From positions 93,573 through 157,572 of the forward strand of contig CAAFVD010000077.1 of the NCBI GenBank assembly GCA_900766355.1: a DNA stretch of 64,000 nucleotides, read 5' to 3'. This DNA is from Candidatus Gastranaerophilales bacterium (GTDB taxonomy: Bacteria; Cyanobacteriota; Vampirovibrionia; Gastranaerophilales; Gastranaerophilaceae). Position numbers and translations under genes: made by a program. This document shows, one piece after another, positions 19,278-27,072 of the stretch; position 1 is the first letter of the stretch; each line of letters starts with the position of its first letter. The notes below the pieces were generated by a model. It was not told where the DNA came from and did not search any database. It saw only the letters and a program-made list of their open reading frames with translations.

Positions 19278-19703
19278 ATGAAAAAATCAAAAACTAAACA
19301 AAATAAAAATATTACATCTAAAGCTAAAAAGAAATCAGAAAAAAGGCAACACCATACGCAATTTTATTATTCCTTTTTAACTATAATTTTATTGCTTTGT
19401 TTGGCTCAAATATCTTTTAGTGCGATACTTAATATTTCTAAAATCATATCTTATAAGCAAAAAATTGCGACAATTTCTAAAACTGAAGAAGAAGCAGAAT
19501 TAAGAAATGCCGAATTAAAAAAAGATATTAAAAATTTTTCATCTGTTGCTACGCTTGAATCCATTGCTAGAAACAATTTAAAAATGGCAAGCAAAGATGA
19601 AGTTTTGATTATTGTAAACTCCAAAAAAGAAACTCACCCCCAAAAAAGACATTTATTAAATGGCAAAAAAGAGATAAATCAAAATGAAACAAATGATGAT
19701 TAA
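19278..19703 (+). CDS. Septum formation initiator family protein (DivIC/FtsB/FtsL-like)
   Basis: 141 residues. A very basic cytoplasmic tail (KKSKTKQNKNITSKAKKKS) is followed by one membrane helix (about 30-52, FLTIILLLCLAQISFSAIL), a coiled coil (TISKTEEEAELRNAELKKDI) and the family-typical VATLESIARNNLKMASKDEVLI, which matches the LESIAREELGMVKPGE-like end of DivIC/FtsB. In this family the protein bridges early and late divisome proteins. The 3' end overlaps the TPR gene by 20 bases. Which of the three paralogue groups it belongs to cannot be decided here. Confidence 0.75.
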   Translation: MKKSKTKQNKNITSKAKKKSEKRQHHTQFYYSFLTIILLLCLAQISFSAILNISKIISYKQKIATISKTEEEAELRNAELKKDIKNFSSVATLESIARNNLKMASKDEVLIIVNSKKETHPQKRHLLNGKKEINQNETNDD

Positions 19704-21240
19704 AGCTTTTGAGCTTAAAAAAAAAGGTTACTATAAACAAGCTATTGAGATATTTTACAAACTCTTAGCAAAAGAAAATGATAATATTGAAATATTATCA
19801 GAGTTAGGTTGTATCTATTTATTGTTAAACAATTATGACAGAGCGATTCATTATACACAAAAAGCATTAGATATTGACTCAAACCATATAAATAGCCTAA
19901 TGACTTTACGTGATATTTATACAAAACAAAAAAAATACAATGAAGCTGGAAGAATTGCGAATAAAATATATATCATCACTAATTCTCAAACAGATTTATA
20001 TCAGTTTTTAAAACTTTTGAATTCTCAACAAAAATACAATGAAGTTACAGGGTTTGCAGATTTTATTCAATCCGAAAATGTTGCAGGAGAAATAGCTTTC
20101 GCTTATTACAAATTACAAAAATTTGAAGATGCAATAAATACCCTAAAACCATTTACAGATAACAATAACAATCCTAAATTACAAGATTTGTTATGCAAAA
20201 TATATTTTGAAACAAAACAAACAGACAAAGCAAAAGAGGTTTTAATTAAATTGGAAAATAATAATACAAACGATGCTCAAGTATTAAACTATATGGGCTT
20301 AACAAAACTAGATGAACTACAACTGGATAGCGCTATCGGATATTTTAAGGAAGCAATTGAATCCGATTCCCAAAACGATTCATACAACTTCAACCTTGCA
20401 CAAGCATATTTTTTAAAAGGTTGGTTAGATGAGGCTAAAAAATATTTTATCAAAGCAATTTGCTTAAACCCTAACAATCCTAATTATCAGTATTCATTAG
20501 GTTATGCTTTGTATAGAGAAGGTGATTATAAAAATGCACTAACGCATTTGAATGTTGAAACTACAGAGGCTAAAGTTTTAAAAATGCTAATCAAATTCCA
20601 AATGGGAGATTTAGCATCATCTAAATCAGAGCTTGAAAAATTACTGAAAGAAAACCCTGAAAACGAAACAATATTATACGCATTAGCACAAATTTATAAT
20701 GGTTTGGAATTATACAAACCAGCTCTTGAAATGATAAATAGAGCAATACAAATAAATACTAAATCTTTTGAATACAAATCTTTTCTTTGCAATCTATTAT
20801 TAAAAATGGGCAAAATAGAAGATGCAAAACCTGAAATCGAAGGATTAAACAATACTTACCCAAATTACTATTATGCAAAAGTATTAAAAGCAAAATATTA
20901 TAATGATATCAACGACTTTGATTCATTATTTGAAACTGCTCAAGAATTAATTGAACTTGATATGAACCAATATGAAGGATATTACTACAATGCTTTAGCA
21001 TTGGTCGAAAAAAATGATATAAACTTTGCGATAGAAAGCCTTAAAAAAGCAATTACATTAGATGTAAATAATGCCTCTTTATATGTAAAAATGGGAGAAA
21101 TTTATCAATCTATCGGGCAATACGAAAATGCTTTTGAATATATCAAAGAAGCTAGCGATATTGATAAATCCGCAAGAAACAAAGAATTATATATGCAACT
21201 TGCAAGTATTATAAGACGTAAAGGAATTAAAACTAATTAG
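19684..21240 (+). CDS. Tetratricopeptide repeat protein
   Basis: 518 residues made almost wholly of about 34-residue TPR helical hairpins. Examples are YYKQAIEIFYKLLAKENDNI at the start, AIHYTQKALDIDSNH, AIGYFKEAIESDSQND, AKKYFIKAICLNPNN and AIESLKKAITLDVNN. TPR superhelices bind other proteins. There is no signal peptide or membrane helix, so it should be cytoplasmic. Translation is probably coupled to the preceding DivIC-like gene (20-base overlap), which suggests a role with cell-envelope or division proteins, but the partner is unknown. Confidence 0.9.
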   Translation: MKQMMIKAFELKKKGYYKQAIEIFYKLLAKENDNIEILSELGCIYLLLNNYDRAIHYTQKALDIDSNHINSLMTLRDIYTKQKKYNEAGRIANKIYIITNSQTDLYQFLKLLNSQQKYNEVTGFADFIQSENVAGEIAFAYYKLQKFEDAINTLKPFTDNNNNPKLQDLLCKIYFETKQTDKAKEVLIKLENNNTNDAQVLNYMGLTKLDELQLDSAIGYFKEAIESDSQNDSYNFNLAQAYFLKGWLDEAKKYFIKAICLNPNNPNYQYSLGYALYREGDYKNALTHLNVETTEAKVLKMLIKFQMGDLASSKSELEKLLKENPENETILYALAQIYNGLELYKPALEMINRAIQINTKSFEYKSFLCNLLLKMGKIEDAKPEIEGLNNTYPNYYYAKVLKAKYYNDINDFDSLFETAQELIELDMNQYEGYYYNALALVEKNDINFAIESLKKAITLDVNNASLYVKMGEIYQSIGQYENAFEYIKEASDIDKSARNKELYMQLASIIRRKGIKTN

Positions 21241-21337
21241 TTTTTAATATTTGTAAACATATAAACAACCTTTTAGCAAAAAAATATCTTTACGCATATT
21301 GTTAATTTTGTAATAAATGTGTACGAAAGGAATTTAT

Positions 21338-21784
21338 ATGAACACAATTAATCCAAACATGTCAGTAAAACAACAAAATTTTAAAGGTAATTTTACTCAA
21401 AATAGTAAAACAGTAAGTAATTTAGTTGATGCATTAGATTATGCAAATACTCTTTCTAAAACATCTAAAAATCAACCAAAAGCACAAAAAGAAGTAAAAC
21501 AATTTTTTAACACTTTAAAAAATATTAAAAGCGATAAGACAAACAATTCTCTAAAATTAGAGCAACACTTCTATAAAACCCAAACTGCCGAACACAAAAA
21601 CCATTATAGTTTTGGATACCGAGAATTTCAAAAAGAACGACCTGTAAAAAGATATGCTAATACCTCAGATTTGTTCAGGCATGTTATTGAAGTTGGGAAA
21701 AATATTTTTGGCGAAAAGAAAATTAATAAACCTATTAACGATTTAGATAAACATAAAATTTCTCAAGCCATAAGAAATAATTAA
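21338..21784 (+). CDS. Small FKG-motif protein of unknown function
   Basis: 148 residues from the ATG at 21338 (CGAAAGGA upstream decides the start). The N-terminus MNTINPNMSVKQQNFKGNFT carries the motif QQNFKG, also seen in the proteins at 59197 and 16305. The rest is basic, polar and probably helical (ALDYANTLSKTSKN, QKEVKQFFNTLKNIKS), with a conserved-looking HYSFGYREFQKERPVKRYA core. No signal peptide or membrane helix. Not recognised. Confidence 0.65.
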   Translation: MNTINPNMSVKQQNFKGNFTQNSKTVSNLVDALDYANTLSKTSKNQPKAQKEVKQFFNTLKNIKSDKTNNSLKLEQHFYKTQTAEHKNHYSFGYREFQKERPVKRYANTSDLFRHVIEVGKNIFGEKKINKPINDLDKHKISQAIRNN

Positions 21785-21818
21785 ACCTTAAACAAATAAA
21801 TAAAATTACATAAAAGTC

Positions 21819-21947
21819 CATAAATAGTACAGAAAATTTTTCACAAAAAAATTTGCATTAAAAAAGCAAGGTCTAAATTCACCCTTATCAGGCCTCTCGT
21901 AAAATAATTATTAACCACATACTGAATATTTAGAGGACGTCCCTATT
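21819..21947 (+). repeat. Direct repeat R1 left of the CAT-like gene
   Basis: About 129 bases, matching R2 (22923-23078) closely. It holds the core TCACCCTTATCAGG (21879-21892), identical to the tRNA-Ile anticodon region. Relative to R2 it lacks about 27 bases, removing half of the 41-bp hairpin. R1 and R2 flank the acetyltransferase gene in direct orientation. Confidence 0.85.
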
Positions 21948-22022
21948 ATAAGTGAACTTTTGATGAAAGATTAAAAGCTCAATAAGATAGATATTTTATA
22001 TAAAAAATTTTAATTCTATAAA

Positions 22023-22661
22023 TTAGTATTCAAAAGAATTTAGTAATTCTTGCAATTCAATAAAAAATCTTGAAAGATGATAACCATCAGCAGCTGCGTG
22101 ATGTATATTAAATGAAAAAGGAAGAGTTATTTTGTCATCTTTCTCAACATATTTCCCCCAAGTAATTACAGGAGCTAAATATTTTCCTTTATCAAAAACG
22201 TGTATATCAAAACTGTTATAGTTTATCCAAGGTAAACAGGAAACATTAAAAATATTTGGAGGAACATTTTCAAAATCAAAAGCTCTATAATCTTTGTATT
22301 TATCAATAATATTCACAAAGTTATTATGAAAAACATCTAAATTTTCATTATATTCAGCTACAAATAAGCCACACATTTCATCTTCTTTGAAAAAATGTGT
22401 AAAATATGGATGAATCACATCATAGATACCAACTTGATTATTTTCATCCCAGCTTAATCTAAATTCTTCATGAGCATTAATAATTTTACATACTGCCCAC
22501 ATAAAAGAAGGATAAAATCTGTAACCTTTAGATTTTATATAAGGCAAAAATTTAGTTATATCAATATCGCATGTTATGCTAAGAACATTACGTAAATCAT
22601 TGATATAATACCAAAATAAATTATATCTTTTCCAATTTTTATCTTTTATTTCAAATTTCAT
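22023..22661 (-). CDS. Chloramphenicol acetyltransferase (type A)-like O-acetyltransferase
   Basis: 212 residues, full length for the family. Type A CAT enzymes transfer acetyl from acetyl-CoA to a hydroxyl of chloramphenicol, as cytosolic trimers. Seen here: TCDIDITKFLPYIKSKGYRF and YPSFMWAVCKIINAHEEFRL in the N half, HPYFTHFF, and the catalytic segment NIHHAAADGYHLSRF with the HHxxxDGxH signature containing the active-site His. Sequence alone cannot show whether chloramphenicol is the substrate, since the family includes sugar and other acetyltransferases. It is a single-gene insert between direct repeats R1 and R2, which suggests acquisition by transfer. Confidence 0.85.
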   Translation of the reverse strand: MKFEIKDKNWKRYNLFWYYINDLRNVLSITCDIDITKFLPYIKSKGYRFYPSFMWAVCKIINAHEEFRLSWDENNQVGIYDVIHPYFTHFFKEDEMCGLFVAEYNENLDVFHNNFVNIIDKYKDYRAFDFENVPPNIFNVSCLPWINYNSFDIHVFDKGKYLAPVITWGKYVEKDDKITLPFSFNIHHAAADGYHLSRFFIELQELLNSFEY

Positions 22662-22922
22662 TAAATTTATCCTACTATAAAGAAGTTTATATTAAAAGAT
22701 TAAAAATACAAAAAGATGCTATTATAAGTTTTGTTACAGGATAAAATCACTCAATTCTATCCGCTTTTATTATTTGCAAAATAAATTCGTTTATAGCCGT
22801 TGGGAAATTTTACATACGAGATCAGGAAATTCTTGCAGTAAAAGCCTTAGCAAATTTTCAATAGTTTAAAATTTTTGATTTGCTTTGATTGGTTTTGATA
22901 GAGTTTGCAAAACGGCTTAGTA

Positions 22923-23078
22923 CATAAATAGTACATAAAATTATTTTCCTAAAAATTTGCATTAAAAAAGCAAGGTCTAAATTCACCCTTATCAGGCCTC
23001 TCGCAAAATGATTATTAATCATTTTGCTCGGCAGAGTGCTCATAACCACGTACTGAATACTTAGAGTGCGTTCCTATA
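22923..23078 (+). repeat. Direct repeat R2 right of the CAT-like gene, with complete hairpin
   Basis: Matches R1 over its whole length. It includes the tRNA-Ile-like core TCACCCTTATCAGG at 22983-22996, directly followed by the 41-bp hairpin at 22997-23037. The sequence after the hairpin (GTGCTCATAACCAC) resembles the tRNA-Ile D-arm complement (GTGCGCTCTAACCAC), as if the hairpin sits inside a decayed tRNA-Ile copy. Confidence 0.85.
22997..23037 (-). repeat. 41-bp hairpin element at the tRNA-Ile-like site
   Basis: On the minus strand it reads ACTCTGCCGAG-C, AAAATGAT, TAATA loop, ATCATTTT, G-CGAGAGG. It has the same 41-base length and ends as the copies beside tRNA-Arg and tRNA-Glu, with paired substitutions (C/G at positions 12/34 and T/A at 17/29). 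Confidence 0.85.
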
Positions 23079-23120
23079 AGATAAATCCGTTGATTGAAGC
23101 CAACACTAACAACAGATATT

Positions 23121-23151
23121 AAAAAAGACCCCTTAAAAAGGAGTCTTTTTT
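23121..23151 (+). terminator. Terminator-like hairpin left of the tRNA-Ile fragment
   Basis: AAAAAAGAC-C-CCTT pairs with AAGG-A-GTCTTTTTT around an AAA loop, with one mismatch. It is placed as the terminator is placed after the intact tRNA-Ile, but its sequence differs. Confidence 0.65.
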
Positions 23152-23154
23152 AAT

Positions 23155-23197
23155 ATGGGCCGCAGTGGACTCGAACCACCGACCTCACCCTTATCAG
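23155..23197 (-). pseudogene. 3' half copy of tRNA-Ile (attachment-site-like remnant)
   Basis: Identical to the 3' part of the intact tRNA-Ile at 25502-25575, from the discriminator through the T-arm to the anticodon loop, then diverging abruptly at 23198. The match extends 6 bases beyond the tRNA end (49 bases in all, 23149-23197 against 25495-25543). Without a 5' half it cannot fold as a tRNA. Confidence 0.9.
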
Positions 23198-23293
23198 TGC
23201 TAATCAAAGTTTTTACAGATGTAATTTTTGTTACTATACTTGATTTTGAAACACTTTTGCGAAGTTGATAAAACTAAAAAAACTACTTCAATA

Positions 23294-23947
23294 TCAAATG
23301 TTAGCATGTCTTTCGTGAGCTTCTTTTCCTCCACCAGTCCACCAGAAATATGCATCAATTAAACGCATAGGTGGATAATTTTTAAAATCTTCATAAAGAT
23401 TGAGTGGTTTGGCGATGGTTTTTAATTCGTTAAAACTATCTTCGTTAAAAGTTAGTGGAATGTTTTTATTATGTTCTTTATTATACAATCGTAATCCCTC
23501 TTTGAAAAAATTGTCATAAGCAGGAATGCAACCAAATATACCTAATAAAACTTTTGTAATTAATGTATCCGTTGCCGTAATACCATACTCAGAATAACAA
23601 TCCTTTATTATGTTCTTTGCTTTTTCTAACTGTTCCCATGTAGTATCTTTCCACAAGTTAGCACATTTTTTTATAAGTTCGGTAATCAAATTTTTGTGTA
23701 TTTTATAATCTTTCCAAAGTATATTAGACGAACCTCGATACATTCCCCAACTTGCTAAATAAAAAGATAAATGCAAACATGCAATATCAAGCAAATCATT
23801 TTCTTTATTGTTATATTTCTCGTTTAAAATTTTACTTTTATTATCTAGGAAGAAATGATAACAATGTTCCCAAGATAAATAACGACTATGCTTGTCTGAT
23901 TTCCAAGCCTTAAAAAATTCCGTAAGTTCTTGTTCAAATTTATTCAT
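23294..23947 (-). CDS. Hypothetical protein with YLASWGMYRGSS motif
   Basis: 217 residues from the ATG at 23947; AAGTGAG precedes it, and a GTG at 23962 is the alternative. I do not know a function. The segment HLSFYLASWGMYRGSSNILW (about residues 60-80) and GCIPAYDNFFKEGL look like the conserved core of a family of unassigned soluble bacterial proteins. The chain ends WWTGGGKEAHERHANI. It has no signal peptide or membrane helix. It lies between the tRNA-Ile half copy and the intact tRNA-Ile, so it is probably part of the integrated segment. Confidence 0.6.
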   Translation of the reverse strand: MNKFEQELTEFFKAWKSDKHSRYLSWEHCYHFFLDNKSKILNEKYNNKENDLLDIACLHLSFYLASWGMYRGSSNILWKDYKIHKNLITELIKKCANLWKDTTWEQLEKAKNIIKDCYSEYGITATDTLITKVLLGIFGCIPAYDNFFKEGLRLYNKEHNKNIPLTFNEDSFNELKTIAKPLNLYEDFKNYPPMRLIDAYFWWTGGGKEAHERHANI

Positions 23948-24067
23948 ACTAGCAACACTCACTTCGCCATTTTTAGATACATTTTTGTATTTATTTTGTC
24001 AATCATCTTACAATTTTTCTGTTAATAAATAAAAGAAAATTACAAACCTTTATTTTATACAAACTTA

Positions 24068-24784
24068 CTAATAGTTCCAAGGAATGAAATCTTTAAGCAT
24101 TGATTTAGCAGTTTCTCCCATAACACCTACCGGAGTTACAGGTTTGTAAGGCTTGCTATACACAGGCTCTGTATAAGATTGATTTGTACAAGTTTTAGAC
24201 TCTTGTTTCTTTGGTTTTTCATCTACAATTTTTTTATTATTCGTAAACAAATCTTTAATCTTTTGGGTTAATGGCTTTTTATAATATGTACGTTTCAAAT
24301 CTGTAAACTCTTTTACTTCTTGTCTTAAAATTTTTCTTGATTCTTTTTGTGTTTTCCCACTATCTATTAAAGATTTTTCCGATTGAACAGTTTTTAAATC
24401 TTTCAAAAAATCTTTTAACTGCGCAAACATTTTATTATTAAATCTATTCCAACGCTCTTTTTTAGGTAAATCATAGAAATATTTTGACGTATCTTTTTCT
24501 ACTTTATACTGAATATTTTTATGAGAAAACATGTATTCTCTGTTCTTATTATTTATATTTGATAAAATTTGTAAGTCTTTTCGTTGGAAATGCATATTAG
24601 AATCATATACACTAATATTATCATATTTTCTTGTCCCTATATACAATCTATCTGAACTATTTCCAATACCTTTTGCTATAGATTTTAATTGAAATTTTTG
24701 TCTTAAAGAAAAGCAATTACCTTTATCTCGAAAAACTATTTTTGCACCAAATTTGGGGTTATTATCATGGCTTGATATTTGCAT
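24068..24784 (-). CDS. KFGA-motif protein of unknown function
   Basis: 238 residues from the ATG at 24784; the upstream in-frame ATG at 24808 would contain the ribosome binding site AAGGAG within the coding sequence. The N-terminus MQISSHDNNPKFGAKIVF carries the variant KFGA of the shared start motif. The rest is basic and Lys/Asn rich, with a helical segment KDLKTVQSEKSLIDSGKTQK and a Pro/Tyr-rich tail (YTEPVYSKPYKPVTPVG). No family recognised. It is the middle gene of three between the two tRNA-Ile sequences. Confidence 0.65.
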   Translation of the reverse strand: MQISSHDNNPKFGAKIVFRDKGNCFSLRQKFQLKSIAKGIGNSSDRLYIGTRKYDNISVYDSNMHFQRKDLQILSNINNKNREYMFSHKNIQYKVEKDTSKYFYDLPKKERWNRFNNKMFAQLKDFLKDLKTVQSEKSLIDSGKTQKESRKILRQEVKEFTDLKRTYYKKPLTQKIKDLFTNNKKIVDEKPKKQESKTCTNQSYTEPVYSKPYKPVTPVGVMGETAKSMLKDFIPWNY

Positions 24785-24842
24785 TATAAAATTATACTCC
24801 TTACACACTTATTTATTAGAAATTTGCTAACTTTTGAACAAA

Positions 24843-25424
24843 TTACAAATACTCTTTTATTTCTTTTTTAATATTTTGTAGTCGGATTGCGTCCTGTTCT
24901 AGTTTTTTAATTAAATTTTTATTCTCCAAAATATTTTTTTCTAAATCTTCATACTTCAAATCTTTAATTCTTTTAGCCATTTCTTCTGTCGCACTGCTAT
25001 TATTAATATCATTGGTCAATAATTCAAATGGAATCGGAGATATCACTTTTTTATCATTATTTTTATTTTTTGAGAATAACCCTTTAATTGTATTTTTAAA
25101 CTTGGTAAGAGGATTTTTTGAGGCATTATCTTCTATTTTCTTAGGTGAAACGGGATTAAGGTTATATTTAATTTCAAAGTTCGCAAAATTTTTTCTTGCT
25201 AACCTGTTATAATCTGTAGAAAATGTAACTTTTCCATCATATTTTTCAAAAAACTTCTTTAAAGGCTCTGATTTTTTGAAAGCAAGCATAGTCTTGGCAT
25301 CGCCTATATACTTATTTGGATTAAAACTTTCATATTTAATACCTTTTAGAGCCTTAAAACTTGTCTGATTATTTATTTGAGCATTATTTCTATAAGAATT
25401 GTTGTTAATTGTGTTAATTTGCAT
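24843..25424 (-). CDS. FKA-motif protein of unknown function
   Basis: 193 residues. Asn/Gln-rich N-terminus with NNQTSFKALKG (F23), then a basic body and a C-terminal helix with coiled-coil character (NILENKNLIKKLEQDAIRLQ). AGGGGGT lies before the ATG. It is 58 bases upstream of the KFGA-motif gene on the same strand, so the two are probably one transcript. No recognised domain. Confidence 0.65.
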   Translation of the reverse strand: MQINTINNNSYRNNAQINNQTSFKALKGIKYESFNPNKYIGDAKTMLAFKKSEPLKKFFEKYDGKVTFSTDYNRLARKNFANFEIKYNLNPVSPKKIEDNASKNPLTKFKNTIKGLFSKNKNNDKKVISPIPFELLTNDINNSSATEEMAKRIKDLKYEDLEKNILENKNLIKKLEQDAIRLQNIKKEIKEYL

Positions 25425-25467
25425 ATTATACCCCCTATTTGCAGAATTTAAATTTTATATATTAAAA

Positions 25468-25493
25468 AAGAGAGTAATTTATATTACTCTCTT
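25468..25493 (-). terminator. Terminator of tRNA-Ile
   Basis: Read on the minus strand, AAGAGAGTAAT pairs with ATTACTCTCTT around a 4-base loop and is followed by a T-run. It begins 8 bases after the tRNA 3' end. Confidence 0.8.
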
Positions 25494-25501
25494 CTTTAAT
25501 A

Positions 25502-25575
<74 letters not shown>

Positions 25576-25683
25576 TTGCTAGTGTTTTGTGAGATTTATC
25601 ATCTGCACAAGAACTAATTTATCATGAACAACTTTTAAAATCAACTATTTTGTATTATACTTTACGCAAAGAGGGCTGAAACT

Positions 25684-26886
25684 ATGATAAATACACCTAA
25701 ATCACTAAGATTGCATATTGGTATTTTTGGTAAAACTAATGTTGGAAAATCATCTTTTCTTAATACAATAGCAAACCAAAACATTTCTATTGTTTCAGAT
25801 ATAGCAGGAACTACAACTGACGTTGTTGAAAAATCAATGGAATTATTCCCTATTGGACCTGTAACCTTTTTAGATACTGCAGGTATTAACGATTCTACAG
25901 AACTCAAAGAACAAAGAATCGAAAAAACTATTAGTATCATGCCAAGATGTGATATTGCTGTATTAGTAATTGATTATAATGGACTATCTCAAGATGAACA
26001 TGACCTTATTGATAAATTTAATTCATTCAATATTCCTCTTTTAGTTGTTATAAACAAATACGATATTAACCAAATCTCATCTGAAAAATATAATGAAATA
26101 CTTGAATTCACAAACCACATAATAGAAACATCTTCTATTAATGACAAAAATCTTACAGAAAAATTTGTTGAAAATCTTGTAAAAATACTACCTGACGACT
26201 TCATAACTCCACCCACTATACTTGGAGATAAAGTAAGCAAAGGCGACAATGTCATATTAGTAACACCTATTGACAAAGAAGCTCCAAAAGGTAGATTAAT
26301 TTTACCAGAAGTTCAAACTATTAGAGATTTACTTGATAATGATTGTATCGTAACAGTTGTTCAGGAAAACAATTTAGAAAATGCTATTAATAATCTAAAA
26401 GTAAAGCCTAAACTAGTCGTGACTGATTCACAAGCTTTCAAAACCGTTGATAAAATTGTACCTGAAGAAATTGATATTACATCTTTTTCAATCCTTTTTG
26501 CAAGATTAAAAGGAGATTTAAAAACATTTTTAAAAGGGTGCAAAGCAATAGAAAACCTTAAACCAAACGACAAAATACTAATACTTGAAAGCTGCACACA
26601 CCATTCTATAGAAGATGATATAGCAAGAGTTAAAATTCCTAAACTCTTACAAAACAAACTTGGTTTCGACTTAGATTTTGATTATAAATCAGGGCATGAT
26701 TTTCCTAGTATTTCAGGATACAAACTTATCATTCACTGTGGAGCATGCATGACGAATCGAAAAGAAATTCTATCACGAATTCTTATTGCAAACAAAAGAA
26801 ATATACCTATTACAAACTATGGAATTACAATATCATACTGCCTAGGAATACTTGACAGAGCTACAAAAATTTTCGAATGTGAATAA
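25684..26886 (+). CDS. hydF: [FeFe]-hydrogenase maturation GTPase HydF
   Basis: Scaffold GTPase that assembles the 2Fe subcluster of the H-cluster and delivers it to HydA. Small GTPase domain: GKTNVGKSS (G1), TTTD (G2), DTAG (G3), NKYD (G4). The C-terminal domain has the [4Fe-4S] ligand pattern C-x-H...H-C-x2-C: CTHHS near residue 300 and HCGACMTN about 50 residues later. 400 residues is normal. GAGGGCTG precedes the ATG. Its client hydrogenase genes are at 49.8-54.0 kb; hydE and hydG are not in this window. Confidence 0.95.
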   Translation: MINTPKSLRLHIGIFGKTNVGKSSFLNTIANQNISIVSDIAGTTTDVVEKSMELFPIGPVTFLDTAGINDSTELKEQRIEKTISIMPRCDIAVLVIDYNGLSQDEHDLIDKFNSFNIPLLVVINKYDINQISSEKYNEILEFTNHIIETSSINDKNLTEKFVENLVKILPDDFITPPTILGDKVSKGDNVILVTPIDKEAPKGRLILPEVQTIRDLLDNDCIVTVVQENNLENAINNLKVKPKLVVTDSQAFKTVDKIVPEEIDITSFSILFARLKGDLKTFLKGCKAIENLKPNDKILILESCTHHSIEDDIARVKIPKLLQNKLGFDLDFDYKSGHDFPSISGYKLIIHCGACMTNRKEILSRILIANKRNIPITNYGITISYCLGILDRATKIFECE

Positions 26887-26901
26887 TTGTAAATCAAACA
26901 C

Positions 26902-26930
26902 TTGTTAGATTCCTAAAAATCGTCTATAAT
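26902..26930 (+). promoter_or_regulatory. Promoter upstream of the 684-residue membrane protein
   Basis: -35 TTGTTA (26902-26907), 17-base spacer, -10 TATAAT (26925-26930). This leaves a leader of about 135 bases before the TTG start at 27073; the leader contains a small hairpin (AGAATTTTAAAAATTCT). Confidence 0.55.
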
Positions 26931-27072
26931 TGCAGACGGGTTTAAAAAGAATATGATTGATAATTATAGAAGTTTTTTGTAAAGAATTTTAAAAATTCTG
27001 TAACAAACTAGCAATTTCTCTGATTTATCGAACTTATTTTTATTATAGACGTGTATAGGGAAGGTAAGTTAA

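Larger units (their letters stand above)
22662..23293. other. Non-coding repeat-rich region, 632 bases
   Basis: No gene. From left: unassigned AT-rich sequence (22680-22920), direct repeat R2 with its hairpin, a terminator-like hairpin (23121-23151), a 3' half copy of tRNA-Ile (23155-23197) and about 95 unassigned bases. Confidence 0.7.

Noticed and set aside
21838..22000. An integrase gene for the tRNA-Ile insertions
   Set aside because: No frame between 21.8 and 25.6 kb has the Arg-His-Arg-Tyr pattern of tyrosine recombinases or a serine recombinase domain.
22858..23049. A 63-codon minus-strand frame over repeat R2
   Set aside because: It covers the direct repeat and hairpin, and the matching frame is not kept in R1.
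23155..23197. A second functional tRNA-Ile
   Set aside because: Only the 3' half from the anticodon loop on is present; the 5' acceptor strand and D-arm are missing.
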